NCBI GenBank assembly: GCA_018398585.1
Contig: JAGTTD010000010.1
Location: 637,501-701,500 of the forward strand
Reading direction: 5' to 3'
From: Simmondsia chinensis
Taxonomy: Eukaryota; Streptophyta; Magnoliopsida; Caryophyllales; Simmondsiaceae
Length of the DNA: 64,000 nucleotides
Both the position numbers and the translations under genes were made by a program. Position 1 is the stretch's first letter. Every line of letters starts with the position of its first letter. Shown here piece by piece: positions 22,454-33,000 of the stretch. Under the pieces are notes generated by a model. It was not told the origin of the DNA, did not search any database, and saw only the letters and a program-made list of their open reading frames with translations.

Positions 22454-22883
22454 ACACCCACGCTCTCATGACCGACATTAACGAGCCAGTAATCCCGGCC
22501 CATGAGGAGGCCTACAATCCCTATGAGCAGGTAAGTCATGAGTATATTTCGACCCGACTATGGTGGCAGGCATTCTTGCCCATTGATATGGGTTGGATGT
22601 TGGGTTGTGGCTTCAGTCTCATTCCTGGTTCTTGTGTTGGCCTTCTGATTCTTCTTCATCTAAGTTCCCTGTGTGTGATGGTTCTACGTGCGCTGTTTTT
22701 TCTAGTTCCCGTGCCTTTTTGGTCCTGTTGCCATGTTTTGAGGAGAGCGTTTTGATCCTGTTTTCTTGTTTTGTGCTAGCTGTTTTTAGTCCCCGTGTTG
22801 TTGCGGTCGGACTCAGGCCTTGCTTGGCGAGTGGCCGGCTTGTTTAATGACTTTGTCACAATTTATAAAAAAAAAAAAAAAAA
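22454..22883 (+). mobile_element. Retroposon remnant ending in poly(A)
   Basis: 22485-22550 is an inverted relative of the SINE body just upstream (GAGGAGGCCTACAATCCC versus GGGATTGTAGGCCTCCTC), so the two can form a hairpin. A GT-rich stretch follows, ending in a run of 17 A (about 22867-22883). No coding sequence is recognised. Confidence 0.4.
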
Positions 22884-23454
22884 TTCCATCTAGAATATAC
22901 TCAACAAGACAAAATGAAGAGAGATGGGCGGTCAGCCAACGTAGCAGCCATGTATGACAGGATGTTCCAGTATACTTAAACCCGACGTTTCAGGTTTCAA
23001 ACTTATCGTCTCACTAATATTCTAAAGTTATAAATTCTATAAAGTGTATAATATTTACAAAAATTATTTGAAAGAATACAACGTTTATTATATATACAGT
23101 AACTATTAAGAAAAAAGTTAAGAAGGACAACATATTTTAAAAAGATAGAACAAAAAAATATTGACTTTATCAATATTTGCCACTCTACTAGTTACTGGGT
23201 TTGGTGTAGTGATTAAATTACTCATCCTCCAAGTATTTCCACCTCTCTCGAATGTTGATGGTTTTTTAGTAATATTGTTGTACTTACGATTACAACATCA
23301 CCACCCTATATGCCACGTCCTCTTTTCCGGTTATCATTCGATCTTTCTGATTACCACATTAGTATTTCGGTCAGCTCTGATGTAGTTAATATTCTTCTTG
23401 TTCTCTTTTAACATATTATTATTATTATGCATATACAATAATAACAACAAACTC
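22884..23454. other. AT-rich spacer, nothing recognisable
   Basis: No supported gene, RNA or bounded repeat was found. Confidence 0.3.
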
Positions 23455-23580
23455 AGTGCCTCAATGGCTCCCGCCCACTCAAGGTCTGGGGGAGGAGGGG
23501 GTTGGGATGTACGCAGTCTTACTCCTTCAGAGTGCTACTATAAATGGAGGCTGTTTCCAGGAAACATAGTATTATGCATA
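23455..23580 (+). mobile_element. tRNA-type SINE fragment
   Basis: CTCAAGGTCTGGGGGAGG, GGGATGTACGCAGTCTTACTCC and GGCTGTTTCCAGG represent the 3' body of a plant tRNA-derived SINE. No intact head or tail. The 5S-headed SINE is inserted just downstream. Confidence 0.5.
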
Positions 23581-23601
23581 TCGTAAACATATAAGGTTCA
23601 T

Positions 23602-23860
23602 TTACCAGACACTAATGGAATTGGATCCCATTAGAATTCCGAAGTTAAGCGTGTTTAAGCGAGAATAGTATCAAGATGGGTAACCTCCTGGGAAGTCCAT
23701 GTGTTGACAACCCTATAAGGTTGGGGGATCTCAAAAATAGCCTCTAGGCAAGATTACACCGTGAAGGGGTAAGGCTGCGTACATCCACCCCTCCTAGACC
23801 CCGCTTATATGGAAGCCCTTATAAGGCACTTGGTTTGTTATTGTTGTTGTTGTTGATATA
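23602..23860 (+). mobile_element. 5S rRNA-headed SINE, copy 1
   Basis: The first about 110 bp read as plant 5S rRNA: ACCAGACACTAATGG, GGATCCCATTAGAATTCCGA, AAGTTAAGCGTG, GCGAGAATAGTA, GATGGGTAACCTCCTGGGAA. These include the A, intermediate and C elements of the internal Pol III promoter. The body GGGGTAAGGCTGCGTACATC...CAGACCCCGCTTA... lacks a 5S counterpart, and the tail is (TTG)n. A 19-bp duplication, GTAAACATATAAGGTTCAT (23583-23601) against 23861-23879, matches at 17 of 19 positions. There are no LTRs, so it is not a Cassandra TRIM. Confidence 0.82.
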
Positions 23861-23927
23861 GTAAACATATAATATTCATCTCGATCCTTTTTCTTTCTGA
23901 AATTTTGTGCCTATTTGAAGTATTTTA

Positions 23928-24220
23928 TACAAATGAACCAATTTTTTCAAAATTTTAAGCTGATAGGTGAAAGTATAGGATTTGTTTTATGCCCTAACAT
24001 GCCCCCTCACGCAAATGCCTGTTTGGGCTTGAAGTGTCGATAATGCACAGGTCAACCTTATACCTTGTGCTTAAATTGTATAAATATTGAAATTAGGGGT
24101 TGTTGGGATTCGAACTCCTGACCTCTTGGTCATAAGGCTCTGATACCGTGTCAAGAAATCAACTTTCCTAAAAGCTTAAACTGATGGGTAAAGGCTCATG
24201 ATTGATTTTATACTCTAACA
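23928..24220 (-). mobile_element. Complete SMART/TRIM-type element (293 bp)
   Basis: LTRs are 23928-23999 (diverged) and 24149-24220, each 72 bp, ending CCCTAACA / CTCTAACA on +. The interior has the reversed purine tract TGCCCCCTCACGC and the reversed primer site GGCTCTGATACCG. TTTTA flanks both sides (23923-23927, 24221-24225). Its total length is identical to the copy at 14593. Confidence 0.83.
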
Positions 24221-24524
24221 TTTTAGCTATATAATTTTTGATGTCGTAATAAAATAGAGAGGTTACTTGTAAATGAATTCATGCATGGGATATCCCTGAT
24301 ATTGCGTTTGACATTCTCATATCAATATTATTATTCCATTCACGTAGAGTAATTCTAACTCAAATTTCGTGTGACCCGGCCCACATTCCTTTGCCAAACA
24401 CCTTATTGAAGGGAAGAATAGAGTAATGTTATATGTTACGAGAAAATAGAGGACGAGAGTGAACAAGTGGACATCATCCAAACAAAATTTAAATATTTTA
24501 TTTATACTAATAAATCATTAAGGG

Positions 24525-24620
24525 AATGGTAGCTCAGATGGAGGACGGGTGAGCTCAACACGCACGAGAGTGGGGTTCAAATCCCCATCTGTGTTATGTT
24601 CGTGCTTTTGTTTTTCGTAT
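24525..24620 (+). mobile_element. tRNA-like SINE head
   Basis: GGGAATGGTAGCTCAGATGG (A box) and GTGGGGTTCAAATCCCCA (B box and T-arm) lie at roughly tRNA spacing. The acceptor stem does not pair and the anticodon region is abnormal, so it is a SINE head, not a tRNA gene. No tail was delimited. Confidence 0.5.
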
Positions 24621-26269
24621 CTTATAGCTTTTTCCGGGAAGAATAAAATGTATGTGAAAATTAAAAGATATAAAACTAACAATTGGAGAGAACATTTTTG
24701 TATTGGATTATCTCAAATGGTACGTGACTAAGCTTATTTATACAAGAGCAAATGCTAGATGAAGAGTCAAGCCTCATCTCCGTTTTAAGCTAAGTGTTAC
24801 ACAATTTAACACTATCCTAAATGCCCATGATGGGCCACGGTACGAGGAAAAGAACAGGAGGAAGAAATATGAATGCTATCTAACACTAATTATGATAGAA
24901 CTCTCTAGAATTAGGATACTAGAATTTACAATGGAAAATGCTAAAACAAATAGATATGTACACGTATACAAGAAATACTAAATTCTACAATATACACAGT
25001 CTTACTCTTTCAGGATGTTATCTAAAGGGAAGTTGTTTCTATTAGTAAAAATATGGGAAATGAGCAACTAAATTCTCAAATTTGAGACGCCAAAACTAAC
25101 TCGAGAATGGGACAAATAAACTTAAATGACACAATGACAAAGATGAACATAATAAACTTCTTATTACACCAGCTTGACTTCAGACAAGATAATTAAACAA
25201 ATGAAATTAAAATATTCAGAGAGGAAAGATTGAACCGAAGGAATTTGCAACACCATGGAGTTCAACTTTGCCCTAAATCGTTTATGCCTCCGCTATGGTA
25301 CAAACGGGATCGTCAAGCACTCCGACTCCCAGGGTTAACATGGCACCCAACAGGAGTGTACTCTAAGATGATGGGTTAGAGTACGCCCCAACTTGCTCAA
25401 TAGCCAGAGTAAGAATAAAGAAAATTTAAAAGATAAAAAGAAGAGATAGAGTTTTGTATCTGTCATTGTTGTATTTTGTGTTTTGAGCAACACCCTGAGC
25501 ATGGGAAAAAATACTTAACGTGCAAGCAGAAATCAATTAAGGATTGTGGGAGAAAAATCCGTCCATAATTAGAAAAGTGGCGTATATGGAAGAGCACAAA
25601 ATCTGAGCACAATCAAGGTAACAACGGTTATGGAAAGAAGTGGGCAGTTACATGGTCAAAACGCGTACCTCGAGCTCGAGCCAAGACAACGGACAAAAGC
25701 TCGAGCTAAACAGCCTCGAGATTGAGTACAAGGGACCCTCGAGCTCGAGCATAACAACCTTGAGCATGGACCCAAGAACTCCCCTGCAGTTCGGTAACGA
25801 TAAATTAAAATATAGTGTCTGGAAAAATAAAAGTCCGGGTTAGAAAAAATCCACACCACCCTGAGATGAGGCACGCACACACATATCCGTGTGTGGTTCA
25901 TAAAACCCACTTTAGTCTCCTCAAGACTTTTCCGAGTACAACGAGAGGGAGATCTTTAAACCTGACATCCCTTCACTATTTTTCTAATGTGGGATTGAAG
26001 CAAAACTCAAAACTCTAAAATTAAAGTATACTACTCCAATATTGTATCACTTGAACGTATTTTTCAGTTGTATATGTTTCAAAACTGAAAATAAAAAAGA
26101 GAACCGTTTCCATTACCAAACAGCCCTCAAAGTTTGAAACTTTCTGTCCATCCCACTTATCAGAAGAGTTACGGCCCGTAGGATTAGCGGGCCCAAAAGT
26201 TATTTGGGCCCATGAAAAATAGTAAGCCCAGTACTCCGGTTCGATTCCCGCCACCCAACCCTTTTTTTT
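24621..26269. other. Spacer with possible LTR fragment near 25.65-26.02 kb
   Basis: A SINE body fragment (CACAGTCTTACTCTTTCAGG) lies at 24998-25045. 25660-25760 has repeated CTCGAGCTCGAG words. 25820-26010 reversed reads TCCCACATTAGAAAAATAGTGAAGG and resembles plant LTR sequence, but no partner LTR is present. No gene. Confidence 0.35.
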
Positions 26270-27066
26270 TTTTTTTCCTCTCTTATTCCTTTGGATTCTC
26301 TCCTCTATTATCGCCGTCGTTTCAGAAACCCCTTCCTCTCTCAGCTGCCGCCTTCGCTCGAGAGAGAGAGAGAGAGTCAGAAACGTTTCGTCGAGGTGAA
26401 TCCGAAGTGAACAAATTTTCAATTCTAGGGTTAGTATCAAAAAAATCGCCTCTTCTATCTACTTTGATTAGAGGAATTTTCAATTATTTACTCCATCAAT
26501 TTGTAATTGTTTGGAGACGTTCAGGTACGATCGTACGTTGCATACCAAAGGAGGTTCATTTCAAAACTAATTAACAATGGATGAAGTATCTCCTTAGATA
26601 TATAAATCAGTGTTTTCTCTTCTAGTCCACATGGATTTCATTTTTTTCTACTTTTTTTTTTTGACTTGTATCACCGCACCGTACCCATCTAAACCTTACT
26701 AAAGACGGTCAGTAAAGTTGAGTGAAGGTTAAAAATACGTGTGATTGATCCAACTGTTAAGAGAGACACATTGCTGTTAGTTAACATGTTGGTGCTCCAT
26801 TTGACGTGTGTAGTGCCTGTTTATATTAGAAATGCGTGTGTTCATTCATGTGACCTGAGTAGGGTTCTTTTAGGGTTGGAGCCTTCGGAAGATATCCCGT
26901 AGGAGTAAGGCTGCGTACATCTTTTTTATTGTATTGTAATTTCTTGTTCAAATTACGTTTCATTTTTTTTTTTTTTTTACCATACCGAACATAATTTGTT
27001 ACTATGATTAGCTAGCTTTGTTTATTGAAATTTGTTTTTTTTTTTTTTCCCCCGCAATTTTTTGCA
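26270..27066 (+). promoter_or_regulatory. Promoter/leader region of SAS10 with probable 5' UTR intron
   Basis: Pyrimidine-rich DNA with an (AG)n patch (26360-26376) is followed by TTTCGTCGAG|GTGAAT, a possible donor near 26394. A long T tract and TTTTTTGCAG|GTG (acceptor at 27066) lie 31 bp before the SAS10 ATG, indicating a leader intron. A SINE scrap, AGTAAGGCTGCGTACATC, lies at 26905-26922. The exact start site is not visible. Confidence 0.45.
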
Positions 27067-27097
27067 GGTGTAGAATTTACGCTGAAGTTTTAAAGTA

Positions 27098-30000
27098 ATG
27101 GCGAAACGTGGGAAGAATCGGAGGGGTGGGAACAGGAATCCGAAGAAAATGAAGTTGGATGAAGATGTCGATACCGAGGATATGGACGATGAAATTGATG
27201 CTTGTAACTTTCCAGTTCGATTGATATTTTGCATGTGTTACAGTATAAAATCATTCATGTACATTAGTTTAAGATAATAGTACGTACTCTAAATATTAAT
27301 ATATTTCAAGCACGAGGCATGGGGGAGGGTATGTGCAATATCCACGCTTCAAACCTAATGGGCATTTGCGTGAGGGGGCATGTGAGAGTATACTACCATT
27401 CATAGGCCTTCACCTATTAGTTTAAGCATTTTGGATAGTTGGTTCATTGACATGTTGTCAGAGCTTTGTTGAATGCGAGGTTAGTTTGAATCCCAACAGT
27501 CCCTACTCTAACTATTAATATGTTTCAAGCATAAGGTACGGGAAGGTCTATGCATTATCCCCGTTTCAAGCACAATGAGGATTTGCGTGAGAGAGCATCT
27601 TAGGGTATAAAACCATTTTTGGACCTTCACCTATCAGTTTTAGCTTTTGGGATTGTTAATTCCTTGATAGCATGAATTTGATTAATTTGAACGGTACTGT
27701 ACTGACCAAAGAGGGTACCAACACGCCGTCACTGGATCCCATTATAACTCCAAAGTTAAGCGTGCTGGGGTGAGAGCAGTACCAGGATGGGTGACCTTCT
27801 GGAAAGTTCTCACCCTCAGGTTGGTGGCACTCGGAAACAGCCCCTCTTTAGGAGTAATGCCCTGAAAGGGGAAGGCCGAGCACATCCGCCCCCCTCAGAT
27901 CCTGCTTAGGTGGGAGCGCTTGGGGCACTGGGGGTATGTTGCTTAATGATACTGTACTGAAAGTGAAGAGAAAGAGGTGTTGATGGAATGTTCAATTGCA
28001 GTTCACAAGCAAAGGGATAAGATTCCGGTGGACATAAATGCTGACGATGCGGACTTGAACTCGGATGATGAGCAGCCAGTGTTTGATTATGAGGTACTTA
28101 GATTTATCTTTCTTATTGTATTTTTGCAGTTTGGTTTCACTGGCAAGGTACCTAGGGAAACGAAATAGAAGAATAACAAAAAAATTCAAAGAGAAAAAAA
28201 GAAAACAAGACACAAGATTATGTAATTCGGCCATTGTGTTTACATTTACGGAGTTGCAGAGATTTTTCACTGTCTTTTTGGGAGAGTACAAGAGAATTCT
28301 TCTTCCTTATATAGCACCTCTAAAACCTTAGGCTTGAATATAAATAGTCACACAAACCCTTATGCCCCTGAATTACACTCAATTAGGCCTAGGCTCAAAA
28401 CAAGCCCAAAAATTTTTCCCGATCCTCCACTCCACTAATGAGGCCCATTACTAAGTAAAACCAGGCTCCGCATCTCAAGCCCAACAAGATGTGGTAATTG
28501 TTCCATTTCAGTGTTATCCATGTTTTGATTATTATATTGGTTTGTTGAATCAATGTATGGCTTCTACATTTTGCGTCATATGACGACTAAGCATGTGCGC
28601 ATAAATCTGTCATCCCAGCTCTTCATTACCCTGTGTGATGAAGTGATATTGTTTCCAATAAGCTTAAATTTGATCTTTCATTTGATTAGAAATTTTACCT
28701 TTACTTATCTATGATGTCATGTAGGGGATTAAGGATGAGGATGACGATGAGGACGAAGATGAGGACGTGGATGATGATGATGGCAACTTGAAGGGCCTTG
28801 CTGCCAAAAGTAACATGAGATTTGTTTATTTATTCCATTCAACTGTTAAATATTTGGTTGCTATGTCCACTATCATGTAATATGAAATTTGTGGCCTGTC
28901 GCTTTCCATAAAAAATTTCAGTGTTTGTGAATCCTTGATATTTTTGGATCCCTCCCCAAGAGCATATTTTAAGGAAGCATTATGGTTGTTGGATGATTTA
29001 CATGTATGGAGTTGTTTGTTGGTATAAGGATTTCTTCCAAGACTGGAGCTGTACCCTTGACTACCTTGCAATGACGAGGGTTACCCGAATGTTTTAGGCA
29101 TTAAGATACAAAATAGGGTCACACTATCAAGGTTGCTGAGTGGAATCCTTATATCTATTGAGCTTTTAAAGACATTGTTGCAATGACTTGCTTGGGAACC
29201 ATCTTTGTGATGTTTAGTCCCAGATGTCTTTTGATCTCAGTTTGCTTGGAGAACATCTCTTGTATCCCACCATGATACTCGGGCTAATTATGAGCCAGCT
29301 ACCTTGCTTTGCAGCATGGCTTGAAGTTTATAGGAAATATTGTCATTTACCCATTGATGCATTTGCTGTAAAGTGGACCTAGGACACTTTTGGAAACAAT
29401 TGTGTTCCTGCTGTATGACATAAGTTACGGTGTTGCACTTTTTTGATTCATTCTTGATTGTATTTCTCTTTTCTTGATGGTTGATTGAATTCAGTGTTAT
29501 TAACAATTAACTTGATTGTGATTAAAATGTCAGTTGCAAGGCAAAGCAAGTATCTGAAACAGAAGTATGGTGGTCTTGAGGATGATGAGATGAATGATGA
29601 GGCTGAAGATGAAGCAAAAGGGCGGACTGTGTGGTCTAGGAAAAAGTCTCTTTACTATAATGCCGACAACCCTGATTTTGAGGTAAACTCCGGATAGAAG
29701 TTGCCTGATATTGTCACTCTTATCTGCTTCCTTTTGATGGAGTTGTTCCTTTTGATGGTATAGTAGAATAAATTCCAATGTAAATCATTTGTAGTATGGA
29801 ACTGGGATTATCTTAGCATCCTAATGAACATTGGACAAAATCTTATAGCTACAATCAAGTGACGATGAAGCGCCAATGGAGGAAGAGGAGGCAGTGATAG
29901 AATTGCAAAAGAAACATGCAGAATCTATGACAATGGGGGACTTCGGCCTTCAGGATGATGAGGATGAGAGTGATGAAGAGCCTACCCTAGAGGTAATTTT

Positions 30001-33000
30001 TGTCCCAGTTTTACAGTTAACTACTTATTGGTTATCTTTCTGATCCTCCCTCTATTCCAAACTATGGGGGGAGGTGTGAGACTGATAATTCCTAGTCATT
30101 TTGGTGGCTGTCAACTTCTCTTCAAAATGTGATTGAAGACATTGAGCAAATATTATCAAATATATTCTTTCTTTATCTTTCAAATCTTTCAATATGACTC
30201 TTGCTTATTAGTTAAAAATATTTGAGTTTTTAGGAGATATCCAAAGGGAAAATGTCAAGATCTACCGGAAAGAAAGAGGACGAAAATGATACTGGCCCTG
30301 TTTATGAAGAGGTCAAAAAAGATTTGAGTGCTTTATCAAGGGAGGAGCAGATGGATGTTGTATACAGGTAAAGTTTTTGATTACAGAGGCCTCTATTTTG
30401 TTGTTTAAAAATTGCTATATGGCGTATGGCTGCATAAGTTGTTTCTAATTTTTTTTTTTTTTTTGCAATTTTCTTGACTTTATGAGGGTTTAGCTACACA
30501 TTTTTGCTCCATCTAATTTTCTCTGACGTCCGTCGTCATAATAAGTTCCAAAATATTTTCTAAACAATCCCCTTGTATTTATTCTACAATTAGTCAAATC
30601 ATGTTGTTATCCACAAGGATAATTTTTATTTTTTATTTTTAACTTGTTAAAGCCGGGGGAGGGAGTACAATAGTGGGATTCAAACCCCGGCGCTCCTACT
30701 TGGCAACCGGAATCCAACCACTAGGCTATGAGCCTCAAGCTCTATCCATAAGGATATTGATGCTAGATGTTTTCATGAATCTTGTTGTTATGCCTCTTCA
30801 TTTATGCATCAGTGGCCTTGGTAGAGAACCTTTGTGGCACTGGGTTTGGCCTTGGTAGAGATCCTTTGTGGCACTGGATTTGTTATTGTTGTTGTTGGCC
30901 TTGGTAGAGAGCGGTGTGCTTTGCTTAATGAGCTCCTAGCTGGCATGATTGCTTGTGTCTACTATGGACTAATGGATCAACTCTATTTATATAGTAATGT
31001 TGTGAATACTTTCCTTTTTGCTCTTCCCTCTCTTTGGTCAAATCCGTTACCTATAGGTGCTGGAAATTAAAGAGTTGGCCCTGAGATTATGAAATTTGTC
31101 ACATGTCGTCTGTCCCTCAACACAAATTCATAAAATACCTTAGCCTTTGTATGTCTATTGTTAATTATATGTCTGAATAACACTCACGCTCTACGCAATG
31201 CTGTGAGGTTTCTTTTACTTGCTCTTGGCTATTATATTTATATATGCTGTAGCGGCACGTGGTTGCATGATTATGCTTTTATAGTTGCTTTGCTGGTGTA
31301 TGGAATTCGGACGTACTCCTTTTCCTACCCATATCTTTTAGTTAGATTTTTTTCCCCCCTTGTTATTCCCTTTACTAATATAATTTGCCTGCAGCTCTGC
31401 ACCAGAGTTGGTTGGCTTATTATCTGAGCTGAATGAAGCACTCAAACAGCTTGAAAACCAAGTTGATCCCCTGTTGAGCAAGGTAGCAATGCATTCTCTC
31501 TTGCTTAAATTATCATAATAGAACTTTGTTGTTATAAGCAATGTTTGAACATGCTAAACCTGAAATGCCTGTCTATCTATGTGATACTCTGTACTTCTGT
31601 GTGTGACTGGCAGTGGCATCTGTTGTGTCATCTATTAATTGATGCAGTTGATGGATCTTAAGTATTTGACCTAGGATTTGACTTAATAGCCTAAGGATCT
31701 TTTCTATGTTGGAAAGTATCGCTTATTTATTGTAGGTATTATAAAGTTCTCTAGAACTTGGACAATATGGACTTCAGACTGGAAACTTGAGATAGTTGTT
31801 TCTGTCATTGCACGTGCATTCTATGCATTGTTAAATGTTTCTTTTGACGTGGCAACATTTTGCTTTTTTCCTTTCTAAAATGGCTTCGATTATCATTTTG
31901 TCAAGGTCGCGAAGAAGGAGAGCACTAAAAAAGAAGGAATGAATTATATGGAGGTGAAGCGGCTCCTTCTGCTGGCCTATTGCCAGTCTATAACCTTTTA
32001 CCTTCTTCTCAAGTCTGAAGGACAGCCAGTTCGTGATCATCCAGTTATAGCGCGCCTTGTGGAGATCAAGAGCTTATTGGACAAGGTTCTACTCTTCTTA
32101 CGTTATAAGTGGCAGAGTATTCGAAGTCTTGTAACTTGGTTTGGATTCAAGTCCAGATTGCTCAGATTGGCATACATGACAATGACATAAAAAAAAAAAA
32201 AATTGGATAGATGCACACATTTTTAGACTGTAAGGCATTGATGCTGTTGTGTTTATGTTCGCATATCTTCCCTCTCCTCCAATGTTTTCAAAAGGCTTAT
32301 TATGCATTTAGGGTTGGTCCTTAGAGTTTTATGGCCCAAATCGGAATATTTTGAAACAAGGTCCCATATATTTAATGACATTTTGTTTAGTATTATTTAT
32401 ATTGATTAAATAAATCATAAAGTTTCGGTGTTTAATAGATTAAGGACCTTATAATTTAGGGGCCCCTAAAATTTGGGGTCCCAAGGAGCCGCATAAGTTT
32501 CTTAGGATGTTGATCAGTCCTATATGCATTTTTTTTGCTTAATTATAATGAACACTATCTGTGGTAAATTGATTTTAGTTCATGTGGACTCTCCAACGAT
32601 TGGAGAACCAAGGTAGTGACTCTGGCAACAAGTTGTTACAAAGCGACCTACGCCTGAGCTTGTATCCCTTGCATCAACTTTCTTTTCTCCGCTTAATTTT
32701 ATTTATCATGTATTCAATCTACAGATGAAGGAGCTTGATCAGCATCTTCCATCAGAACTTGAGCATATTTTGAATGAAAAAAATGACATTCAAATTGTTA
32801 CGGACCTCACCATGAATAAGATCGCGTTGCCACCAGACGCTGCTGCTGAAGTGAATGGCCTAAAGCATCACCAAAATGGGAAAGCAGAGGCGCCAAAGGT
32901 AAATTATTACAGTCATCCTTACGGTGAACATCTAAGTTTTCATTTATAGTTTCAATTGACCAAGGTTTTGTTCTGTGTTCGCAGTTGATAGAACCTGCTG

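Noticed and set aside
22130..22891. A single retroposon from 22138 to 22883 bounded by TTCCATCT
   Set aside because: The 8-bp match is short and AT-rich, and the interval contains an independently bounded SINE; evidence is too weak.
23602..23860. 5S rRNA genes or Cassandra TRIM LTRs
   Set aside because: 5S similarity stops after about 110 bp and continues into a SINE body and TTG tail; no second LTR, primer site or 5-bp duplication is present, whereas 11-20-bp duplications are.
24525..24620. Functional tRNA gene
   Set aside because: A and B boxes are present but the acceptor stem does not pair, the variable region is abnormal and no T-run terminator follows at the right place.
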